This document shows positions 6,173-12,394 of a DNA stretch of 15,633 nt, piece after piece; within the stretch, counting starts at the first letter, position 1; each line of letters opens with the position of its first letter. The stretch comes from Eggerthellaceae bacterium (GTDB lineage: Bacteria; Actinomycetota; Coriobacteriia; Coriobacteriales; Eggerthellaceae): NCBI GenBank assembly GCA_017459485.1, contig JAFUCW010000017.1:1-15633 (forward strand). Direction: 5' to 3'. Below the pieces are notes generated by a model. It did not search any database. It was not told the origin of the DNA and saw nothing but the letters and a program-made list of their open reading frames with translations. A program made the position numbers and the translations under genes.

Positions 6173-6652
6173 ATGTCCGAGCTTACAAGACGCAAGTTTA
6201 TCGGTACGGCAGCAGCAGCTGCCATGACCACGGCGCTTGCAGGTTGCTCTTCCACGTCACAGGCTGTCTCGAGCAGCTTGGGGTCGAGTTCGACTTCCGC
6301 TTCAGCTTCGGCTTCGGCTTCAGCATCCTCCACTTCTGCGGCGTCAAACGGCGCTGCCGACGGCCCCATGACACTCGTTATCCTGCGGCACGGAGAAAGC
6401 GAGATTCTGCCCAATATGAAGGCTGACAAACGGGTGCTTATTGCGGCGCATGGCAACTCGTTGCGCTCGCTTGTCATGCAATTCGAAAAGCTGAGTGAAG
6501 AAGAGGTCGTGGAGCTCAATATTCCAACAGGGATACCGCTCGTCTATACGTTCGACCAAGATATGAATATGCTCGAGAAGCGCTATATTGGTGACCCCGA
6601 CGTCATCGCGGAGAAGGTCGACCAGGTTGCCAACCAGGGCAAAGCAAGATAG
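6173..6652 (+). pseudogene. Tat lipoprotein phosphoglycerate mutase with internal deletion
   Basis: The 159-codon frame is open and has a good ribosome site (AGGAG, 6163-6167), but the enzyme is gutted. Residues 1-25 form a twin-arginine lipoprotein signal (RRKFIG, R6R7; LAGC, Cys25). Residues 26-63 are a Ser/Ala linker with a repeated SA hexanucleotide unit. Residues 67-77 (TLVILRHGESE) are the start of a GpmA-type histidine phosphatase, and 78-159 (from ILPNMK through AAHGNSLRSLV to VANQGKAR) match its C-terminal third. By comparison with E. coli GpmA, about 155 residues between the RHGES motif and ILP are missing, including the acid/base glutamate and most phosphate-binding arginines. Both histidine motifs remain (H73, H93). 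The deletion is in frame near 6401-6404. It is probably inactive; an assembly artefact or a retained binding function are alternatives. Confidence 0.85.
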
Positions 6653-6655
6653 CGC

Positions 6656-6684
6656 ACCATATGTCAGAGGCCAACCATATGTCA
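6656..6684 (+). repeat. Direct repeat of 11 bp downstream of the mutase remnant
   Basis: ACCATATGTCA occurs at 6656-6666 and again at 6674-6684 (18-bp period). The second copy lies inside a weak CCAACC/GGTTGG inverted repeat (6671-6676/6691-6696). The 144 bp between this gene and the convergent one hold nothing else I recognise. Confidence 0.7.
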
Positions 6685-6796
6685 CCATCTGGTTGGGGTC
6701 GTGTGATTCGACACACTATTATTCGCAAAGGTAAGCCGTTAGCTGGCCTAAAAGATGCTTCATGTGGCTCTGCTTTTCCAGATGCTACTGGCCGGG

Positions 6797-7126
6797 CTAT
6801 ACCTCGGGGAGTTCCTCGCGAACGTAGTACGAATGTATTGCGTTTTCCGTGATAAGAACGGATTCCTGATTGAAGAACACGCACAGGTCTTTGGCTATCT
6901 CGTTTACAGTGCGCTCATCCACATCGATGAGAGACAGAATCAACGACTGTTCCTCTTCATACTCCCCGTTGTCCATGAAGTGCCCGCCGTTGGAAAGCGT
7001 GAAAGAGAAGGAGACATGATAGTAGTGACAGACCCTTTTGAGAATCGATATTAATTTATCGTCTTCTAGGGTTTGCTCCATAGCATGTTTGTCGTTCATG
7101 CCGATATAGATTTTGGTTTCTCTCAT
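6797..7126 (-). CDS. Uncharacterised 109-residue protein
   Basis: I do not recognise a named family. The product is a small, soluble, acidic protein starting MRETKIYIGMNDK. It has a central HVSFSFTLSNGGHFMDNGEY segment, LSLIDVD, and an EIAKDLCVFFNQESVLIT segment near the C-terminus. It looks like alternating strands and helices with no signal peptide or membrane span. The amino-acid make-up is protein-like, while the overlapping plus-strand frame (6755-7054) is poor in such pattern. ATG 7126 has a modest upstream AAGGGACC as ribosome site. It converges with the mutase remnant, and lies downstream of the surface-protein gene on the same strand, separated from it by a hairpin. Function cannot be assigned. 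Confidence 0.62.
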   Translation of the reverse strand: MRETKIYIGMNDKHAMEQTLEDDKLISILKRVCHYYHVSFSFTLSNGGHFMDNGEYEEEQSLILSLIDVDERTVNEIAKDLCVFFNQESVLITENAIHSYYVREELPEV

Positions 7127-7169
7127 AAGGTCCCTTGAGGTCCCCTGTTCACGCCCGCAGCGTCGAGCA

Positions 7170-7197
7170 GTTGCGCCGTCCGGAAGGACGGCGCAAC
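7170..7197 (-). terminator. Stop-proximal hairpin of the first surface-protein gene
   Basis: A perfect 12-bp stem pairs 7170-7181 (GTTGCGCCGTCC) with 7186-7197 around a 4-nt loop. It begins 6 bp beyond the stop codon of the 7204-12024 gene. No T-run follows on the minus strand, so it may be a Rho-independent-like pause or an mRNA 3' stabiliser. A related hairpin lies at the same place after the paralogous gene (12365-12386). Confidence 0.65.
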
Positions 7198-7203
7198 TTC
7201 ATG

Positions 7204-10200
7204 CTAGAGGCTTGCGTTCACGAGTTTGTCCATGACAGCCTTGGGAACGGCGGATGTGCCGCCAAAGACGTAACCGTATTGGATGGACGCCTTGTTGGCC
7301 TTTACGAATGCTTCGGCTGCTGCGCTGTTCTTGACGTCTGCCAGAATCAGTACGCTCTTGTTCTTACCACAGAGGGCCGCGCCTGCCAGTGCGTCCTTCC
7401 AGCCGATCTTGTTGTCCTCGGCACGCGCCACACCGAGCTTGTTGGCACTCATCTTCACGGCTGGCTGGAACTTGATGCTTGCATACTGGTAGAGGCCGCT
7501 TCCGCCCGTGCCGTTCTTCAATTTACCTGTCGCCCACTCGGCAATGACCTGGGCAGTCTTGTACTGGTTGGAACCTGCCAGGCGAGAGATGTTGCCCGCA
7601 GTAATGCCAGCGGACTTGAGCTGCGTCTCAATGTCTTTGGGCAGTGCCACTGGGCCGCCCACGATGATGGCCTTCTTGAACTTGGCGCTCTTGATGTAGG
7701 CGATGGTTTCCTTAGCAAGGGCCTTGTTGGTCTCGGCATAGAGAATCGGGCTCTTGGTGGCGTAGGCATACGAGCTAATGGCGAGCGCATCCTTGAAGTT
7801 ATTCTGTGTGGCAATGATGACCGTGTCAGAGCGGTTCTTCACGAGCTTGGCACACTCAATAGCGCGAAGCGTTGCCGCCGATGCCGCAGGAGCGCTTGCC
7901 TGCGTGCTTGCCACAGCGGGCGCATTAGAGGCCGCCGAAGTCGTAAGAGCGGGAGCAGCACTTGTTGCCGATTTGCTGCTTGCTTTAGCAGCGGTGGGCT
8001 GAACGCGTTTAACGGTGATGCCTAAGGCTTTTATCTGCTTTTCAGTGTTAGCAGAAACTTCAGTGGTAGAGCCAATGAGGTAGACGGTCTTGACACCCAT
8101 ACGCTTGAGTTCGCTCTTCGTCTGCTCCGCCAGGCTAGCCTTGCCCGTGGTAAGCATGGGGGCACTGTAGCTACCTGCCAGTGCGGCAGCTGCCAGTGAG
8201 TCCTTGAAGTCGGCGTTGGTAGCCACGACGGCCGTGGTGGCTTTGCCGTACTCCTTGGTAATCTGTTCCATGGTCTTAATCGCATTGCTACCGTAGAGGC
8301 GCTTCCAGGACTTAATCTTGAAGGTTTTGTTTACGGAGCCAGTGTAGTTGGTGCCCTTAGCAGTGACGGTGACTGTGGCGGTACCAACGTTTACGTTGTT
8401 CTTGTAAGAGAGCGTGTAGTCGGTATTTGCTTTAAGCGTTGTATTGCCGCTTTTCACGCTTAAGTTTTGCGTGATGGCCTTACCGGTGTAGGCCTTGCCC
8501 ACCACGCCGCTGACCGTCAGCTTCGGGATGGCCACGTCCTTGGTCTGGGTCTTGAACGCCGTGTTCTTGAAGGTTGCGGTGTACGCGATCTTGCCAGCGG
8601 CGGCAAACGTCGCCTTTGTCACCGCGGCTGTCGTGTTCACCGTTTCGGTCTCCTTGTGGGACGCATCGGCCTTGCAGGTGCGCGTTGCCGTGACCTTCTT
8701 GTTGTCATTCGACCACGTGTACGTCGCCGCGCCCCAGTCGTGTTCAGCGGTGACGGTGAAGTAGACTCCGTAGGAGGCCTTCACCACGCTGCCCTCGTCG
8801 GCTCCTACTACGGTAACCTCATAATCGGTGCTGTCCGTGAGGAAGTAGCCGAACTCGTCGGTGACAAATTCAACCTCGACACCGTAGGTCGTACCGCCCG
8901 CAATCGTTCCGCTTGCGATTTCCTCTATGGCTTCAGTGTCAACCCAGATGGGACCCCGGGGGCTCACCTTGACCAAAGAGCCTTCCGCCATAGCAACCGC
9001 TGGCTTACTTGTGGCCATATCGGTACCGCAAACCGGCACCTCCACGCTCAGTTCGATGCTGTCGATTGCCTTCCCGAGTGGCACGTAGAGCGTCGTGTTT
9101 TCGCTGAGTGCCTTGCTGTAATAAACATCGTCTTCGTCCTCGACGTCGCGCCAATTGTCGAAGTTGCTCAGCGGCTGAGAGATGACGTAAAGATCTTCAT
9201 AGTAGGGTACATAAACGCCCTTGGTGAAATAGGTGACGATGTCGTCGTATATATCATTATCAAGATCATCTACAGAAGAGCCCTTGGGAACGGACACCAC
9301 GTAGGGCTCGAAAGCATCCTCGCCATCGATCGAAGACCCGACGAGCGTGAGGGTTACCATGACGGGGCCGCTGATTGTGAAGTTGGCGGTGGCGCTGGCC
9401 GCCAGATAGTTGGTCGACTCTGCGATGGTGGCGCGCACGGTGTAGTCGCCGGGCTCGGTGGGCGCATCGGCGGAATAAGCCTCGTCCTCAGCGTCCTTGG
9501 CCTTGTACTCGAAGGTTGCGGTGTCGGCACCGTAGTCCGCCTCGACAACCGGGTCGTTGGCCTGCTCGTTGCATGCCCAACCCTCCAGGCTCACGGATAC
9601 CTTGTTCTGGGCCTTGGTAATCTCGAATTTCAGAATCTTGCTGGACGCATCGCTGTCGGACCACTTGTAAGTGTCGGGGTCTTTCAGCGTGAGCACCACA
9701 TCGTATTCGCCGGCATTCGTGCCACCCTCGTTGGACGTCACGTCGTAGAGCTCGCTTGCCTCAATGTCGGCGGTCTGCGATTCGCCGTTGTATACCTTGC
9801 TCGCAATCGTAGGAGCCTCAACCTCCAACTTGGGCACCGTCACCGTACAGGTCGCGGTCCTGTCGTCGGCTGTGTCTGCCGTTCCGTTGGTCGTGGCGAC
9901 GACGATGGCAACCGTACCCGGAGCTACAGCCGTCACCTTGCCGGAGCTGTCCACTGTGGCGATGCTCTCATCACTGCTCGTCCAGGTGAGGGTGTCTGCG
10001 AACTCATCGTATTCGGCGACGAAATCGGGGTTGGTTGTGACCGTCAGCGTCTTCGTTTCGCCTACGGCGAGGGTAGCGGATCCCGGATTGGCCCAGATTG
10101 TATCCGCGATAAAGGACAACTCGAATCCAGCCGTCACGGTCACATCCGCATCAGGCATGGTGAAGGTGTACTTGGAGCGGTCGCTTGCATCTCGGGTAAC

Positions 10201-12024
10201 GGCAATCTCGGTCTCCCCCGCCGTCACTTTCAGCGAGTTATTCTTCAGTCTCCAGCCTGCATTGGGTGTCACGGTGAGAGTTACCGTCTCCTGCGGCACC
10301 GCGCGTTGCATGTCGGGGACGACGGTGCCGAACTGCACCCCAGACACCGTAATCGTGTGAGTGTTATCGCAAACCAGGGTCTTGTTCTTAAATTGATTGA
10401 GGTCGTTGCCGGTGTAGTTCGCAACTGCGAAGCCCTCTTTTGTGTCTTTGTCCATGAAGAGGTTTTCCATCTTCACGGTGACCGAAGTATCTCCGTCGTT
10501 GTAGCGGTAGGAGTTGGCCTTCACACTGATGTCGCGGGAAGCGTCCGCGTACTTCAGCGTGATGGTGGTCGCCATGCCGGTTCCATCTTGACCGTTGCCA
10601 ATGCCGGCCCCGTAGGCGCTACCCGTGGCGTCCACATGGCCGCCGCTGATGACGATGGTGGTGCCGGCGCCGCCTTTGCCACCGCCGATGCCGGCGCCGC
10701 TCGCGTTGCCGGTGTTGGCCGATGCATTTGCTGTAACGGTGCCGCCGCTGATCGTGATGTTGTCACCATTGCCGCCATCGCCGCCACCGATGCCGGCCCC
10801 ATTGTATCCGGCGTTTGCGGTTACGGTGCCGCCGGAGATGAAGATGTTGCCGCCACCGCCGCCTTCGCCGCCGCCGATGCCGGCCCCATGAGCGCCGCCG
10901 GTGGCTTCTACGGTACCGCCGGTGATGTTGATTATGCTGGCATTGACCTTGCCGTCGGTGTCGTCGCCTGCACCGATACCCGATCCGTAGCCATTGCTCG
11001 AGGCTTTCACCGTGCCACCGGTAATGGTGATGAGCCCCCCGATGCAGCCATCACCGCCGCCGATGCCTGCGCCGTCTTCACCGCCGACGGCTTCCACCTC
11101 GCCGCCGTGAATGTCGATTGTGCCGCCGGTGGTCGCTCTGCTACCGTCGTTGTCGCCCGAACCGATGCCAGCGCCGCCGTTCATATATCCAGTGCCCACA
11201 CTTGAGTCAGCGCCACCTTCTGCATACACCTTGCCACCCCAGATAGTAACGGTGCCGCCATTGCCGCCCTCGCCGCCACCGATGCCCGCGCCCTTAACAC
11301 CGCCGTACGCCTTTATATCACCACCATAAATAGTGATGGTGCCGCCGTCCCGGCCCTCGCCGTCGGCGTCACCGCCGCCGATGCCTGCGCCACAGGAACC
11401 GCCACGTGCCACAATCGTGCCATCGTAGATGGTGATGGTTCCACCGGCACCCGTGTTGCCCGCGCCGATGCCCGCTGCTTCCGTGCCATACTTGCTGGTG
11501 TCAGCCGTCACTTTGCCACCATGAATGGTGATGGGGCCGTTTGGACCCGTATTATCGTTGGAGCCGATTGCGGCATCACAGTTGTTCCAGCGCGCGTCGT
11601 CAGTTTTGGAATAGCAGATCAGCTCGCCTGCGTTTTCTCCTTCTGACTGGCCGTAGATGTTGAGCCTCGAATTCCAAGGAACGTAGATGCCGCCTTTCAC
11701 CGTAAGCTTGGAGCCATCGGTGAGGACGATGTTGGCCTCTTCCCCTTGATCGACGACAATCCTGTTGTCGTTTGCGACGGTGCTGGTAACGTAGTACCAG
11801 CCGTTCAGGTTCACCGTGTCGCTGGAAATAGGGGTGCACACCCTGGACGATGTCTCCGACACAACCTGCCTGCTGTCGGCGTCCCAGCCCTTCTTGATAT
11901 ACCAGACGCTTTGTACTTCTGCTGCGTGCGCCGGCTGCGCCACGCACAGCAAGCATGCTGCAAGTGCTGCAGTAAGCACTGCCATAAACCAGGAAACTTT
12001 GACAGAGGTAGATTTTGCATTCAT
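7204..12024 (-). CDS. Giant cell-wall-anchored surface protein, beta-helix repeats plus CWB2 anchor
   Basis: The 1606-residue secreted protein has these parts in order. Residues 1-34 are a Sec signal peptide (AHA/AE cut). Residues 35-165 form an N-terminal cap. Ten glycine-rich units (about 165-485) have the pattern TITIxGGxVxAxGG...GAGIGGG, probably a parallel beta-helix. An InlB-divergent/Flg_new_2-like repeat lies near 565-635 (VTLTVTPNAGW to FTMPDADVTVTAGF), followed by a Big_2-like Ig domain to about 730 (SDESIATVDSSGKVTAVAPG) and an MBG-like pair to about 888. A roughly 206-residue acidic module (889-1094) begins VTLTLVGSSIDG and contains CGTDM. One HDW module and a YTGK...DYTLSYKNN module follow, then the three-repeat CWB2 anchor (about 1242-1606), interrupted by an S/A/T-rich linker. 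CWB2 domains bind anionic wall polymers. AAAGGGG about 7 nt before the ATG is the ribosome site. Likely an adhesin or wall structural protein; its ligand is unknown. Confidence 0.93.
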   Translation of the reverse strand: MNAKSTSVKVSWFMAVLTAALAACLLCVAQPAHAAEVQSVWYIKKGWDADSRQVVSETSSRVCTPISSDTVNLNGWYYVTSTVANDNRIVVDQGEEANIVLTDGSKLTVKGGIYVPWNSRLNIYGQSEGENAGELICYSKTDDARWNNCDAAIGSNDNTGPNGPITIHGGKVTADTSKYGTEAAGIGAGNTGAGGTITIYDGTIVARGGSCGAGIGGGDADGEGRDGGTITIYGGDIKAYGGVKGAGIGGGEGGNGGTVTIWGGKVYAEGGADSSVGTGYMNGGAGIGSGDNDGSRATTGGTIDIHGGEVEAVGGEDGAGIGGGDGCIGGLITITGGTVKASSNGYGSGIGAGDDTDGKVNASIINITGGTVEATGGAHGAGIGGGEGGGGGNIFISGGTVTANAGYNGAGIGGGDGGNGDNITISGGTVTANASANTGNASGAGIGGGKGGAGTTIVISGGHVDATGSAYGAGIGNGQDGTGMATTITLKYADASRDISVKANSYRYNDGDTSVTVKMENLFMDKDTKEGFAVANYTGNDLNQFKNKTLVCDNTHTITVSGVQFGTVVPDMQRAVPQETVTLTVTPNAGWRLKNNSLKVTAGETEIAVTRDASDRSKYTFTMPDADVTVTAGFELSFIADTIWANPGSATLAVGETKTLTVTTNPDFVAEYDEFADTLTWTSSDESIATVDSSGKVTAVAPGTVAIVVATTNGTADTADDRTATCTVTVPKLEVEAPTIASKVYNGESQTADIEASELYDVTSNEGGTNAGEYDVVLTLKDPDTYKWSDSDASSKILKFEITKAQNKVSVSLEGWACNEQANDPVVEADYGADTATFEYKAKDAEDEAYSADAPTEPGDYTVRATIAESTNYLAASATANFTISGPVMVTLTLVGSSIDGEDAFEPYVVSVPKGSSVDDLDNDIYDDIVTYFTKGVYVPYYEDLYVISQPLSNFDNWRDVEDEDDVYYSKALSENTTLYVPLGKAIDSIELSVEVPVCGTDMATSKPAVAMAEGSLVKVSPRGPIWVDTEAIEEIASGTIAGGTTYGVEVEFVTDEFGYFLTDSTDYEVTVVGADEGSVVKASYGVYFTVTAEHDWGAATYTWSNDNKKVTATRTCKADASHKETETVNTTAAVTKATFAAAGKIAYTATFKNTAFKTQTKDVAIPKLTVSGVVGKAYTGKAITQNLSVKSGNTTLKANTDYTLSYKNNVNVGTATVTVTAKGTNYTGSVNKTFKIKSWKRLYGSNAIKTMEQITKEYGKATTAVVATNADFKDSLAAAALAGSYSAPMLTTGKASLAEQTKSELKRMGVKTVYLIGSTTEVSANTEKQIKALGITVKRVQPTAAKASSKSATSAAPALTTSAASNAPAVASTQASAPAASAATLRAIECAKLVKNRSDTVIIATQNNFKDALAISSYAYATKSPILYAETNKALAKETIAYIKSAKFKKAIIVGGPVALPKDIETQLKSAGITAGNISRLAGSNQYKTAQVIAEWATGKLKNGTGGSGLYQYASIKFQPAVKMSANKLGVARAEDNKIGWKDALAGAALCGKNKSVLILADVKNSAAAEAFVKANKASIQYGYVFGGTSAVPKAVMDKLVNASL
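7703..7800 (-). repeat. Near-identical CWB2 segment shared with 12894-12991
   Basis: This 98-bp stretch in the second CWB2 repeat matches 12894-12991 of the paralogous gene at 96 of 98 positions by eye. The flanking CWB2 DNA on the 3' side is visibly more diverged (many synonymous differences). The pattern suggests gene conversion or recent exchange. Confidence 0.8.
10570..11545 (-). repeat. Ten-unit coding repeat array (GAGIGGG units)
   Basis: Inside the first surface-protein gene, about ten degenerate units of roughly 84-130 bp encode TITIxGGxVxAxGG...GAGIGGGxGGxGG. Units 4 and 9 carry longer loops. The DNA recurs as near-copies of CCGCCGATGCCGGCGCC on the plus strand. The units are diverged from one another, so the array is old, but its GC-rich cores could still recombine. 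Confidence 0.88.
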
Positions 12025-12169
12025 AGCAAACCCCTTTCACACCTATACGTCAGTCAAACATGCTTCACACTACCATCTTTGCCGTTCCCGTTCCTGGTCA
12101 AACGGCGCAGGCGTGTTCAAGTTGCACGTAAGCCTTCTGCGTAAACGTACATTCTATTCGCCACCTTTA

Positions 12170-12198
12170 TTTATACTCCTTTATGCAGTTCGGCACAA
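12170..12198 (-). promoter_or_regulatory. Candidate promoter of the first surface-protein gene
   Basis: Read on the minus strand, TTGTGC (12193-12198) and TATAAA (12170-12175) are spaced by 17 nt. This would give a 5' leader of about 140 nt before the ATG at 12024. The -35 match is imperfect. The leader has no riboswitch that I recognise. Confidence 0.4.
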
Positions 12199-12244
12199 GG
12201 AAAGCTCCTGATTGTCACTCTTTTGTAAGACTGGACAAAATGAC

Positions 12245-12279
12245 AAAAAGTCGGGCCTTTTAATAACACAAGACCCGAC
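12245..12279 (-). terminator. Probable terminator of the second surface-protein gene
   Basis: On the minus strand, GTCGGG and CCCGAC (12274-12279 and 12250-12255) form a stem, with partial inner pairing across an 18-nt loop, followed directly by TTTTT (12249-12245). This is the only hairpin in the cluster with a T-run on the correct side for the upstream minus-strand gene. Confidence 0.55.
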
Positions 12280-12364
12280 CTTCTGGAGGTGACGCAAAAG
12301 GTGACGCAAGACCTGACCCTCTGTCACCCAAAATGACGAAAAGCACCCGTCCCTATTCGTCATT

Positions 12365-12386
12365 CCGCCGTTCGTCAGAACGGCGG
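12365..12386 (-). repeat. Stop-proximal hairpin of the second surface-protein gene
   Basis: CCGCCGTTC (12365-12373) pairs with GAACGGCGG (12378-12386), a perfect 9-bp stem with a 4-nt loop, 8 bp beyond the stop codon. The plan matches the 7170-7197 hairpin of the paralogue: GAAGTT, then a stem with a CGCCGT core, then a 4-nt loop. Several stem pairs differ in both arms. No T-run follows. Confidence 0.7.
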
Positions 12387-12394
12387 AACTTCAA

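Larger units (their letters stand above)
12212..12386. repeat. Cluster of five hairpins between the two surface-protein genes
   Basis: Five inverted repeats follow one another within 175 bp. They are TTGTCA+TTTTGT/ACAAAA+TGACAA (12212-12226/12235-12246); GTCGGG/CCCGAC (12250-12255/12274-12279); GGTGAC/GTCACC (12300-12305/12323-12328); AATGACGAA/TTCGTCATT (12332-12340/12356-12364); and CCGCCGTTC/GAACGGCGG (12365-12373/12378-12386). GGTGACGCAA is also directly repeated (12288-12297, 12300-12309). Several loops hold related words (GACCCGACC, GACCTGACCC, CACCCGTCCC). The first and fourth look like REP-type palindromes. The last lies just after the stop of the second gene. Confidence 0.8.

Noticed and set aside
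6661..6852. A 63-residue plus-strand frame after the mutase remnant
   Set aside because: It has no ribosome site and no recognisable motif, and it overlaps the end of the better-supported minus-strand gene at 6797-7126.
8467..11205. A 912-residue plus-strand frame inside the first surface-protein gene
   Set aside because: It is an antisense shadow of glycine- and threonine-rich coding DNA. The minus-strand frame has a signal peptide, a ribosome site and known domains.
10570..11545. CRISPR-like regular repeats
   Set aside because: The units are longer than CRISPR repeats, degenerate, in frame and coding for GAGIGGG protein units. There are no unique spacers or cas genes.
12288..12328. GGTGACGCAA copies resembling part of a GEMM (c-di-GMP) riboswitch
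   Set aside because: Only the short word matches. The plus strand here leads into antisense of the second surface gene, and the rest of the GEMM fold is missing.
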